8,458 bases of DNA from contig JAFGJI010000292.1 of NCBI GenBank assembly GCA_016929175.1, forward strand, positions 1 to 8,458. The letters run 5' to 3'. The translations under genes were made by a program, and so were the position numbers. This document shows, piece after piece, positions 1 through 6,754 of the stretch. Below the pieces are notes generated by a model. It was given only the letters and a program-made list of their open reading frames with translations, was not told where the DNA came from and did not search any database. Source of the stretch: Thermoplasmatota archaeon (GTDB lineage: Archaea; Thermoplasmatota; Penumbrarchaeia; Penumbrarchaeales; Penumbrarchaeaceae). Within the stretch, counting starts at the first letter, position 1. Each line of letters begins with the position of its first letter.

Positions 1-825
1 CACGGAGTCCTCAGGATGTCCGGGTCTCGAGACCATCGGGCCGATCCCCTCGATATCTATCTCCACCACCCTGTCGTAAAGGGCGTCATCGTCCGCCTTT
101 ATGTTATCTGCACCACCCGATCCCAGCTCGTTCATCACCGCCGCGTTTGGGGGTATCATGATGATGATCCCCCCCATCTCGGTACACATGGAGGCGATGG
201 TTATCCTCCCCGCCAGTCCGAGACCGTCAACGTACTCGCCGTACAGTTCCGCAGAGTAACCGAGCAGCCCGTTGGCCCCGAGGACCTGAAGCATCCTCAA
301 CGCAACGTCCTTTGCAGTAGCTTCGGATGACGGCATACCCTCAAGATCGATCCTCATCGAACGGGGAACCTTGAACCATACCTTTCCGCCGGAGAACGCG
401 GCGGCTATGTCAACATCACCCATCCCCTGACCGAAAGCTCCTATCGCCCCCATGATGTTGGCATGTGAATCCGTGGACACGAACGTATCCCCGGGTCTCA
501 CAAGACCCTCTTCTATGGCGATATGTGTACCTATCCCCTTATCGATGTCGAATAACTTGATCCCATGGTCCCTTGCGAACTGTCTGCAGAACTGCTGATT
601 GGCGGCGTATTTCTGATCGGAGCCCCCCGGGTTGCAGTCGAAGGTGAAGAACGTCCGGGACGGGTCATCCACGGAGAGACCGTTGTCGAGAAGGTTCTTC
701 ACGACGTTCGCACCTCCAAAATCCCTGGCGACCCTGACATCTATGGAAACGTCAACGATCTCTCCCGGCCTCACATCCTTCCCCGACCTCGAGGAGATGA
801 TCTTTTCAATGATCGTTCTGCCCAT
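1..825 (-). CDS. Aconitase / 3-isopropylmalate dehydratase large-subunit family protein (partial, C-terminus outside window)
   Basis: Only the first 275 residues are visible; the frame is open through base 1. The family comprises [4Fe-4S] hydro-lyases that isomerise 2-/3-hydroxy di- and tricarboxylates (isopropylmalate, homocitrate, citramalate and similar). Visible signatures are an N-terminal GRTIIEKI followed by SGKDV, the active-site block TFDCNPGG (residues 61-68), GIGTH with His101, TDSHANIMGA (118-127) with the Asp-Ser-His triad, and GAFGQGMGDVDIAAAF followed by KVWFKVP. The iron-sulfur Cys ligands lie in the missing C-terminal half. Asp63 is followed by Cys64, where LeuC, homoaconitase and aconitase normally have His. 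The start at 825 is preferred over an in-frame ATG at 831 because GAGGG (836-832) sits 6 nt upstream of 825 but abuts 831. The HD gene ends 9 bp upstream, so the two are probably co-transcribed. Family assignment is firm; the substrate cannot be read from this fragment, and no small subunit is visible. Confidence 0.9.
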   Translation of the reverse strand, partial: MGRTIIEKIISSRSGKDVRPGEIVDVSIDVRVARDFGGANVVKNLLDNGLSVDDPSRTFFTFDCNPGGSDQKYAANQQFCRQFARDHGIKLFDIDKGIGTHIAIEEGLVRPGDTFVSTDSHANIMGAIGAFGQGMGDVDIAAAFSGGKVWFKVPRSMRIDLEGMPSSEATAKDVALRMLQVLGANGLLGYSAELYGEYVDGLGLAGRITIASMCTEMGGIIIMIPPNAAVMNELGSGGADNIKADDDALYDRVVEIDIEGIGPMVSRPGHPEDSV

Positions 826-831
826 TTCCAT

Positions 832-836
832 CCCTC
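832..836 (-). promoter_or_regulatory. Shine-Dalgarno site for the dehydratase-family gene
   Basis: On the minus strand GAGGG overlaps the TGA stop of the HD gene (835-837) and leaves a 6-nt spacer to the ATG at 825. This decides between two in-frame ATG codons (831 and 825) and suggests translational coupling between the two genes. The motif is seen; the coupling is inferred. Confidence 0.55.
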
Positions 837-1410
837 ACTCTATTAAAAGGCCCTTGCTCTTCTGGACCAGCGGATCGAACGTGGCGAAATCCGCCTGATG
901 GATGAGTATCGTCTCGACCACCTGGGGCCTCCCTTCCCCCTCCTTGGCATGACAGGCGATCATGTTGAGATATTCATCCGGGAGGCCTGCCTCCGCGGCT
1001 ATCACCGTTCCGGAAATGGGGTGCCTCATACATTTCCCGCTCCTGCTTTTCCTGTATCCCCCCGCCCCATCCGGCTCGATCTCGAGAAGCTTTCCAACGT
1101 CATGGAGCAGGCCCCCGGCTATCAAACGGTCCATATCCACCGAGTAGGGCATTTTCCCGTAAGCCTTCACCTGGGCAAGGGCCAGACCTCTTGCCCCCTC
1201 GGTCACTGCTATCGTATGCTCCACGAAATTAACGCCGTGCGTCTCCGTGAGCAGGGTGAAGGGCATTTTCAGGAGGTCGTCAAGGCTCTTCCAGCCTCCT
1301 CTGGTGCATCCCAGTTGCCAAGCCTTTACCACCATGTCCCTGATGCCATCATCCCTGATCATATCCAGCTGTTCCTTGAATAGGGCAGAAATATCATTCT
1401 CGGTAATCAT
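835..1410 (-). CDS. HD-domain (HDIG-type) metal-dependent phosphohydrolase
   Basis: A 191-residue protein with a complete set of HD-superfamily metal-ligand candidates: His65 in NFVEHT, the His-Asp pair in LLHDVGK (residues 101-107), His130 in MRHPISG, His154 in IACHAKEG and Asp174 in IHQADFATFD. The order and spacing fit HDIG-type hydrolases, which cleave phosphomonoester or phosphodiester bonds in nucleotides and related compounds. There is no signal peptide or membrane segment, so it is probably cytoplasmic. An N-terminal helical region of about 50 residues precedes the HD fold. The ATG at 1410 has GGGAG 8 nt upstream. The gene is first in an apparent two-gene unit with the aconitase-family gene 9 bp downstream, which hints at a shared pathway but does not give the substrate. 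Nothing is truncated and no key residue appears missing. The family is secure; the specific activity is unknown. Confidence 0.88.
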   Translation of the reverse strand: MITENDISALFKEQLDMIRDDGIRDMVVKAWQLGCTRGGWKSLDDLLKMPFTLLTETHGVNFVEHTIAVTEGARGLALAQVKAYGKMPYSVDMDRLIAGGLLHDVGKLLEIEPDGAGGYRKSRSGKCMRHPISGTVIAAEAGLPDEYLNMIACHAKEGEGRPQVVETILIHQADFATFDPLVQKSKGLLIE

Positions 1411-1464
1411 TGTTCCATCTCCCGGGAACCGATCCTATTGATGGTCCCTCGTTAGTGCCCGGTG

Positions 1465-1474
1465 GTTATTTATG
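1465..1474 (-). promoter_or_regulatory. Candidate TATA box for the HD / dehydratase unit
   Basis: The minus strand reads CATAAATAAC here, preceded by a purine/A-containing stretch (GGCAAACT) that could serve as a BRE. A start site about 26 nt downstream would fall near 1444, giving a leader of roughly 34 nt that contains the GGGAG Shine-Dalgarno site at about 1423-1419. A second TATA-like string, CCATATAATT, lies at 1510-1501 on the same strand and is a weaker alternative. Confidence 0.4.
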
Positions 1475-1568
1475 AGTTTGCCGGGGCTCCATACATCCCT
1501 AATTATATGGAAAGTTGGACATAGTTACACCCGTGCGGATTATTTGAAATGATACCAGACCAGTAATG

Positions 1569-1576
1569 TTTAAGAA
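1569..1576 (+). promoter_or_regulatory. Candidate TATA box in front of the hairpin cluster
   Basis: TTTAAGAA resembles the archaeal TATA consensus. Spacing of about 26 nt would place a transcription start near 1598, just before the hairpin-rich segment. It is too far from the peptidase start (about 200 bp) to be that gene's obvious promoter, which has a better-placed box at 1748-1755. Support is motif position only. Confidence 0.35.
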
Positions 1577-1596
1577 CCTTGAAGGGAGGTCCTGAC

Positions 1597-1718
1597 ACAC
1601 CAAAGGAAGTGGAGTGGTCGAACCCCGATACGACCAAGGATATGAGTGCGTTGTTGACCGGAAGACACCGCTTGTGAATGCGGTCGCTTCCGGTGGGCCC
1701 CCTGTCACAAGGGGGCCC
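1597..1718 (+). ncRNA. Candidate structured non-coding RNA (three hairpins)
   Basis: This segment lies between divergent genes and has no convincing reading frame. It contains three strong inverted repeats in a row. The first is TGGTCG (1615-1620) pairing with CGACCA (1631-1636) around a 10-nt loop. The second is an 8-bp stem, ACCGGAAG (1657-1664) with CTTCCGGT (1687-1694), holding a 2x2 internal loop and an inner 5-bp stem, ACCGC (1667-1671) with GCGGT (1680-1684). The third is a 9-bp stem, GGGCCCCCT (1695-1703) with AGGGGGCCC (1710-1718), abutting the second without a gap. A TATA-like box at 1569-1576 would start a transcript of about 120 nt. I could not match it to tRNA, 5S, SRP RNA, RNase P RNA, or C/D or H/ACA guides. 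The ends and strand are guesses: the stems could equally form on the minus strand, or could be a cis-regulatory leader or terminators. Confidence 0.35.
1695..1718 (+). terminator. GC-only hairpin, possible terminator or 3' end of the candidate RNA
   Basis: A perfect 9-bp inverted repeat (GGGCCCCCT with AGGGGGCCC) encloses the 6-nt loop GTCACA. It is followed only by the weakly T-rich GATATTTCCTTC, not a clean T tract, so a classical intrinsic terminator is not well supported. It could equally be a structural domain of the candidate RNA, or it could block read-through into the peptidase gene. Confidence 0.3.
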
Positions 1719-1741
1719 GATATTTCCTTCATGTTCTGCAG

Positions 1742-1755
1742 GTAAAGTAATAAAA
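1742..1755 (+). promoter_or_regulatory. BRE/TATA promoter for the M14 peptidase gene (leaderless)
   Basis: GTAAAG (1742-1747) fits a BRE and is directly followed by TAATAAAA (1748-1755). The box centre lies about 27 nt upstream of the ATG at 1779, which is the distance expected between a TATA box and the transcription start in archaea. Together with the absence of any Shine-Dalgarno motif before 1779, this points to a leaderless mRNA starting at or next to the start codon. Confidence 0.6.
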
Positions 1756-1778
1756 CGTCAAAATGTGATACTCGGACC

Positions 1779-4418
1779 ATGGGCGTTGGCGTGAGAGGTC
1801 TATTGGTCCTCGTGACATTATCGGTCCTGGTGCTATCGTTCCCCTTCGGGGAAGGGGGGGATTCCCGGGACGGAGAAGACTGGTCCTATCATAGTTCCCT
1901 CGAGATCTCGCATTCTCTGAGGGAACTCTCGCTTTTGCATGAAGAGGCAGAATATACAACTGCACAGGATCTCCTTGGGACAAGGACCATCGATGGTGGA
2001 AAAGAGATCCCGATCCTCTTCATAGGGAACCGCTCTGACAAGAACAGACCGTGGATAATGCTTGTAGGGGCCCACCACGGAGACGAGCCCGATTCTGCCG
2101 AGGCCGTCCTGGCCTTCGCACACTATGTTCTGGGCCCCGGACAGGACAGTGTTCTCCCTTACCGGATCCAGGACAGGATCAATATGGCCGTACTCCCGGT
2201 GGTGAACCCCTACGGTCTGGACCAATATTCCAGGTACGACGAGAACGGGGAAGACCCCAACAGGGACTACCCCTTCGAAGCAGAGAGCATCACGCCGCAC
2301 ACAGACGGTGTCCCTCTCACAACAGCGGGAGCGCACGCTGTGCATTCCCTGGCTCGAATGTACCCGTTCTCGATAGCGCTGTCGTTCCATACAGGCTCCG
2401 AGGGTATATTCACACCATGGGGTGCGGAAAACGTTAACAACCTCACTCCGGACCGGAACATGTTCGGAGATCTCGGAAGTGTTCTTTCCAGGGCATCCGG
2501 GAAGAGGCTAAACCACGGACCTGCCAACGACTACGGGTCACTGGGTTATCTCAGGGGGGCCTTCGACGATCACCTTTACGGGTCCACATTCTACAGCCAG
2601 CATCTGCCATCCGGAGAATTCGTCCTTCCCTGGTCCACCGCCACTGCGACGGTGGAGCTTATCAGCTCCAAAACGAAGGATGAGAGCAGGCTGGGGAACC
2701 TGGACGGGGTCTTCGACATCGGAGGCCCCGACGATGGCATCATCCCCATGGGCGTCAGGATGTGCCTTGCGGCCTGCGAGCTTGTCTACCCTTCCATGGA
2801 TGGAGGGGTCCGGAAGGCCGACGGCAACTGCCTTGTTAACCTCTCGTTCTCGGGCGCATCCTCCATGTCCGTTACGGAGTTCGTGCTCCGATCGGGCGAC
2901 GTTCGGATGGATGGTCTCGAGCTCGAGGTGGATGCTCACCTTATACTACCTCAGTATCAAATATCGGGTGAGTTCGCGCTCCCCGATCCGGAGCCGGAAT
3001 ACATCGCGGACATCACCATCTCTTTCGATCCGACCTGGGGGGAGCCGGCTCCGGGAAGCGATCCGGAAATAGCTCCCCAATCGGTCCTGTCGCTCACCCG
3101 GAGGGACCCGAACATGGAGCTTCACTTCGTCCTCGAAGGTGAGCGCCCGCTTCCCGGGCCGGGAGAGACGTTGAGGATCGTTGATATCCATCCTTCCGTC
3201 CAGGAAGCCGGAAGGAATGCCACGATGATCATCGACATTCCCCCCTCCCTTGGAACCCCCCTCTACATGGCCATCAGTGCAGCGGTCGACTGGAACGTGG
3301 AGACCACCTTCATCCCCGGGGCTCTCGTGTCATGCAACATTTCTTCATACCAGTTCTTCACTCCTCTTCTTGAAGGAGATGCTCTGGTGGAAGCTGCCCT
3401 CATTACCGATAGGGGCAATTTCAGCGCGAGCTCCAGGATGAGGCTCTATCCGTATGTCAGGATAATGAACGTCCTCAGGGTGGCCGGTGCAACGGACATG
3501 TTCAGGGCATACATCGGTGTGGACGGGGCCATATCTCCGACGACCGTATTCTACGGCCTCTCAAGGGACCCTGACATTGATTGGTTGGAAGAGGATTGGG
3601 TGCTTCCCCCGAAGGGTATCGTGGCCCCGGGATACGGCCCGATCAACATCGATCTGGACCTCTCGAAGGTTGGCGGGTCCGTCTGGCTTCGGGTCTGCTG
3701 CTTCCCCGGATCGGTGGATACATCCCAGCTTATCCATGTTGAGAACGAAATGATCGTCACACCCCCTTACGGAAGGGTTGGCGGGGAAATGCTCACGATC
3801 GGACCTTCCCTGATCCATATGAGATGGAACGGCCTTCTGGAGGTCACACCCTCTCTCTACCATGTCACCTACACGGTAGAACTTCACAGCGTTCTCCGGA
3901 ACACCACCGAGACGCAGGAGCTGATATGGCAGCCCCTGGACCATATGTCAGATGATGACAGAAAGGAGCTGCTCTCCCGGGCCATCAGCGCCGGGATGAC
4001 CGCTGATGAAGTAACCGGGGGGTGGATCGGATACCGGGCCGCACCCGAAGAGGATGGAACCTACGTTATCCGGCCCCGTATCACCGGGAGGGCAAGGATA
4101 CAGGGCCTTGAACCCGTTGAATTCGAGATCGAACCCGAGGTCAGCATCTCGTTCGTTATCGGAAGTGAGGAGGAGGATGAGGAAAAAAACAGCGAATTTC
4201 CCCTTGACCTCGTCATACTCATTCTCATCCTCATACTGGGGGTTTTCATACTATCGGTCCTGAGAAAGGATGCCCACATGGTCAAAGAAAATGAGGAGGG
4301 GGCTCTCTCGTGCGGTAAGGATCAACACAACGGAATGCGCCGCGACAGGGCTCCGACCTCGAGAGCAAGGACCTATTGGGAGGCTCCCCCTCCATGGTAC
4401 GGGGGCGGGTTCAAGTAG
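1779..4418 (+). CDS. Membrane-anchored extracellular M14-family zinc carboxypeptidase
   Basis: An 879-residue protein. Residues 7-21 form a hydrophobic export signal (GLLVLVTLSVLVLSF) behind Arg6. The M14 fold follows: zinc ligands His100 and Glu103 in HHGDE, the probable substrate-binding Arg152, the Asn161-Arg162 pair in EDPNRDY, third zinc ligand His204 in SFHTGSEG, and catalytic Glu293 in TATVELI. The catalytic set therefore looks complete. Residues 345-800 are a long region rich in beta-type sequence with several N-x-S/T sites, probably Ig-like or other sandwich domains, which I cannot assign. An acidic juxtamembrane stretch (SEEEDEEKNSEF) leads into a transmembrane helix at about 808-828 and a 51-residue tail rich in Arg, Pro and Gly. 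The predicted topology is catalytic domain outside, tail inside. M14 enzymes remove C-terminal residues from peptides or cleave peptide crosslinks; the substrate here is unknown, with scavenging or surface-protein processing plausible. The gene appears leaderless, and rpe follows after 26 bp. Confidence 0.88.
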   Translation: MGVGVRGLLVLVTLSVLVLSFPFGEGGDSRDGEDWSYHSSLEISHSLRELSLLHEEAEYTTAQDLLGTRTIDGGKEIPILFIGNRSDKNRPWIMLVGAHHGDEPDSAEAVLAFAHYVLGPGQDSVLPYRIQDRINMAVLPVVNPYGLDQYSRYDENGEDPNRDYPFEAESITPHTDGVPLTTAGAHAVHSLARMYPFSIALSFHTGSEGIFTPWGAENVNNLTPDRNMFGDLGSVLSRASGKRLNHGPANDYGSLGYLRGAFDDHLYGSTFYSQHLPSGEFVLPWSTATATVELISSKTKDESRLGNLDGVFDIGGPDDGIIPMGVRMCLAACELVYPSMDGGVRKADGNCLVNLSFSGASSMSVTEFVLRSGDVRMDGLELEVDAHLILPQYQISGEFALPDPEPEYIADITISFDPTWGEPAPGSDPEIAPQSVLSLTRRDPNMELHFVLEGERPLPGPGETLRIVDIHPSVQEAGRNATMIIDIPPSLGTPLYMAISAAVDWNVETTFIPGALVSCNISSYQFFTPLLEGDALVEAALITDRGNFSASSRMRLYPYVRIMNVLRVAGATDMFRAYIGVDGAISPTTVFYGLSRDPDIDWLEEDWVLPPKGIVAPGYGPINIDLDLSKVGGSVWLRVCCFPGSVDTSQLIHVENEMIVTPPYGRVGGEMLTIGPSLIHMRWNGLLEVTPSLYHVTYTVELHSVLRNTTETQELIWQPLDHMSDDDRKELLSRAISAGMTADEVTGGWIGYRAAPEEDGTYVIRPRITGRARIQGLEPVEFEIEPEVSISFVIGSEEEDEEKNSEFPLDLVILILILILGVFILSVLRKDAHMVKENEEGALSCGKDQHNGMRRDRAPTSRARTYWEAPPPWYGGGFK

Positions 4419-4444
4419 TTGAAAATTTCTTCGGTTGTGATAAC

Positions 4445-5125
4445 ATGGTCCGGATATCACCCTCGCTGCTCTCGGCCGACCCCCTGGACATGCGGTCCGA
4501 TATAGACCGCGCACTGGGAGCCGGGATAGACATGCTCCATGTGGATGTCATGGACGGTCACTTCGTTCCGAACATCACCTTCGGCCTACCACTGGTCAAA
4601 GCACTGGCCGGTAACGTGGATGCCGAGATCGATGTGCATCTCATGATATCGGACCCCGACAGGTATGCGCCCCTTTTCGCCGAGGCGGGTTCTGACATCG
4701 TAACGGTGCATGTCGAGGCATCACATCACCTTGACAGGCTCCTTTCATCCATCCGCAAGGGCGGGGCCAGATGCGGGATCACCCTCAACCCCGGGACCTC
4801 TCTCGAGACACTTGAAGGAGTGCTCGACAGCGTGGACATGGTCCTGATAATGTCGGTGGAACCCGGCTTCGGCGGTCAATCCTTCATACCTGGCTCGGTG
4901 GAGCGGATACGACGGCTCGTCCTGATGATGGAGGAAATGGGAATAAGTGTCCCCATTGAGATAGACGGAGGCATAACACCGATCACGGTTCCTGATGTGG
5001 TAGAGGCCGGGGCCGATATTGTCGTTGCCGGTTCCGCGGTATTTTCAGCGAACGGAAGGGATATAGAGAAAAATATCGGGGCTCTACGGGAAGGGATCAG
5101 GCTAGGTCTAGACCGTAGGAGCTGA
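4445..5125 (+). CDS. rpe: Ribulose-phosphate 3-epimerase
   Basis: A 226-residue cytoplasmic TIM-barrel enzyme that interconverts D-ribulose 5-phosphate and D-xylulose 5-phosphate in the non-oxidative pentose phosphate pathway. Family hallmarks are all present in order: SPSLLSAD (residues 5-12), LHVDVMDGHFVPNITFG (31-47) with metal ligand His32 and catalytic Asp34, DVHLMI with His65, the SVEPGFGGQSFIPG phosphate-loop region (137-150), EIDGGI (172-177) with catalytic Asp174, and VAGSAVF near the C-terminus. The length is normal. The frame is open upstream to an ATG at 4376 inside the peptidase gene, but 4445 is chosen because MVRISPSLLSAD is the usual family N-terminus. Only a weak Shine-Dalgarno-like GGTTGTGAT (4433-4441) precedes it, with GAAAATTT (4421-4428) as a possible weak TATA box, so co-transcription with the peptidase gene or its own promoter are both possible. 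The 3' end overlaps the convergent gene by 29 bp. Confidence 0.96.
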   Translation: MVRISPSLLSADPLDMRSDIDRALGAGIDMLHVDVMDGHFVPNITFGLPLVKALAGNVDAEIDVHLMISDPDRYAPLFAEAGSDIVTVHVEASHHLDRLLSSIRKGGARCGITLNPGTSLETLEGVLDSVDMVLIMSVEPGFGGQSFIPGSVERIRRLVLMMEEMGISVPIEIDGGITPITVPDVVEAGADIVVAGSAVFSANGRDIEKNIGALREGIRLGLDRRS

Positions 5126-6731
5126 ACAGAAGTGCACATAGACCGGTCGCCTCGGTCTCCGATACGATCCTGCCCCGGGTTCCATCTATCACCGAGATGT
5201 AGATCTTCATGGGATCCGAGGGATCAAGAACATGGCATATGAACAGGTCCTTGCCGTATTCCCTTTCCATACCCAGCACATTGTATAGAAGGGTCGAGAA
5301 TGGAGAGGGGCCGCTGTTCCCGCGGTTCACGATGTCGATGACCGATCCGGGGGCGTACTGCCGGGACATCATGTATCGGTCCGAGTATTTGGAGGTTGAA
5401 AGCAACTCCTCGAAATCGGAGAGGGAGATCAAGTTCCTGGAGGGATCCGGACGGGTCGTCAGGAAATGCTCATTCTCAGAGAGCAGCGTCATTTTCCTGC
5501 GGTCCATGAAGGAGGATCCTCCCGTCTGGGTCAGGACCGAAAATGAAAGAGCAGGCACCTCCTCTCCGGTCTCCGGACCGCACAGGGTAACGTTCCATAC
5601 GCGGGAACCGGTCAGACCGGTCTCGTTCCGAAAGTAGACCGAACGGAACATGGTAACGTTCACTTCACCAAACCTCTCTATAAAACCACCAATGAGGGCA
5701 CTCTCCTCCCTTGCGAACTGCAGACATTCCCTCGGGGTCGAGACGAAGGAGCTTTCACCGCTTCCGTCGGCAACGACCATGCCGTCCAGACCGCCGACCG
5801 GGAGGGTCTCCTGGCCGTCATCGTCCTTCAGGAACAACCACTGGACAACGCTCCCGGACCCTGCATGAAAGAATACGGTCTTCTCGGAAAGGACCAGGTC
5901 CACATGCGTAGTTCCCCCGCTGGTAATGTAGGACCCGCTCACGGCAAGTTCGATGGAACCAGGGTAAGGGCTCCTCTCGGAGAAAATTATATTGTAACTT
6001 ATGGAGAAATCCTCTCCTGCGGGTCCCTCCATGAGGATACGTGCGCACATTGCATCCTTGTCTTCGAGTATCTCGGCCACGCTCCATTCAAGGCTGGAGG
6101 TCGGAAGGAGGACGCCGACCTCATCCAGGGATATATATCCGCTGAACTTCCCCGATGAATCCTTATGGAATGTCCTGTCGGCGGGGACCAGAGACCTCCA
6201 CAGGATGTCCTCCCATGATGCATTGGTCTCGGGAATGGACACCGTCACCTCGGAGTTCTGCGGTGTCGATCCCATGAATCCCCATGTCCGAAGGACGGAC
6301 CTTCTGACCTCCGATATCCTTCCCGAGCCGCTGTCCAGGGACAATTGCCGGCTCCTCGAGATGTCTCCTGCCAATTTTAGCTCCCCGGTCTCCGTCGAAT
6401 TGTAGGTCATGTCCTGGGTACCCTTCATGTCCCAGAGGCTCGCATCCTCCATGATCGTCCTTGTCAATGTACCTGCCTGTGAAAGCGAACCGGATACTAG
6501 CTCTCCATCATCGCCTGACCATTCGACCTCCACTGTCATGTTGAATGAGGTCGCATAGACATCCCCGGACCTCGATAAAGGTAGGATCACCATCAGACTG
6601 TCCGATATTTCGTCATCCGTATCACCGATGATCCTTTTCAGGTCGTACGGCACGCCGTTGTAGAAGATACCTGCCCCTATATTGAGCGCAATTGCGGATG
6701 CGAGCAGCACATATATCATCTTTCTGAGCAA
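5097..6731 (-). CDS. Exported/membrane-anchored protein of unknown function with two C-terminal PepSY-like modules
   Basis: A 544-residue protein I cannot assign to a named family. The start is probably TTG at 6731: GAGGT (6742-6738) lies 6 nt upstream, and this start gives an N-terminus of MLRKMIYVLLASAIALNIGAG, a charged segment then a hydrophobic anchor. The ATG at 6719 would lose the Arg and Lys and lies 18 nt from that site. The rest looks extracellular: beta-rich, with scattered N-x-S/T sites and no further membrane helix. Residues 328-410 and 434-528 each show a helix followed by strands; the second ends IYISVIDGTRGRIVSE, resembling the last strands of a PepSY module. Order and spacing of motifs match the upstream neighbour over most of the length, so the two appear to be diverged tandem paralogues 23 bp apart. 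PepSY assignment is inference from pattern; some PepSY proteins inhibit peptidases, but no role is shown here. Confidence 0.75.
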   Translation of the reverse strand: MLRKMIYVLLASAIALNIGAGIFYNGVPYDLKRIIGDTDDEISDSLMVILPLSRSGDVYATSFNMTVEVEWSGDDGELVSGSLSQAGTLTRTIMEDASLWDMKGTQDMTYNSTETGELKLAGDISRSRQLSLDSGSGRISEVRRSVLRTWGFMGSTPQNSEVTVSIPETNASWEDILWRSLVPADRTFHKDSSGKFSGYISLDEVGVLLPTSSLEWSVAEILEDKDAMCARILMEGPAGEDFSISYNIIFSERSPYPGSIELAVSGSYITSGGTTHVDLVLSEKTVFFHAGSGSVVQWLFLKDDDGQETLPVGGLDGMVVADGSGESSFVSTPRECLQFAREESALIGGFIERFGEVNVTMFRSVYFRNETGLTGSRVWNVTLCGPETGEEVPALSFSVLTQTGGSSFMDRRKMTLLSENEHFLTTRPDPSRNLISLSDFEELLSTSKYSDRYMMSRQYAPGSVIDIVNRGNSGPSPFSTLLYNVLGMEREYGKDLFICHVLDPSDPMKIYISVIDGTRGRIVSETEATGLCALLFSSYGLDLA

Positions 6732-6737
6732 GCAACA

Positions 6738-6742
6738 ACCTC
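6738..6742 (-). promoter_or_regulatory. Shine-Dalgarno site supporting a TTG start
   Basis: GAGGT on the minus strand, preceded by a run of seven A, lies 6 nt before the TTG at 6731 in the 23-bp gap between the two tandem genes. It lies 18 nt before the first in-frame ATG (6719), too far for normal initiation. Confidence 0.6.
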
Positions 6743-6754
6743 TTTTTTTACCCG

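Noticed and set aside
898..1383. 161-codon plus-strand reading frame antisense to the HD gene
   Set aside because: The minus strand encodes a complete HD-family motif set; the antisense product has no recognisable motif and no promoter or ribosome-binding site.
1611..1640. tRNA T-arm-like string (GGTCGAACCCC)
   Set aside because: The 5-bp T stem does not form in the right register on either strand, and no acceptor, D or anticodon stems can be placed around it.
1590..1718. 5S rRNA or SRP RNA, suggested by the length and hairpins
   Set aside because: The ends do not pair as a closing helix, and the conserved loop sequences of 5S and SRP helix 8 are absent.
1499..1780. 93-codon minus-strand reading frame across the intergenic region
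   Set aside because: It runs through the three hairpins and both TATA-like boxes, has no domain features and no convincing ribosome-binding site.
1833..2390. 185-codon minus-strand reading frame inside the peptidase gene
   Set aside because: It lies antisense to the M14 catalytic motifs, is Arg/Cys/Val-rich and lacks family features; a shadow of GC-rich coding sequence.
4376..4444. N-terminal extension of rpe to the ATG at 4376
   Set aside because: It overlaps the peptidase C-terminus, and Rpe proteins begin just before the SPSLLSAD motif, matching the start at 4445.
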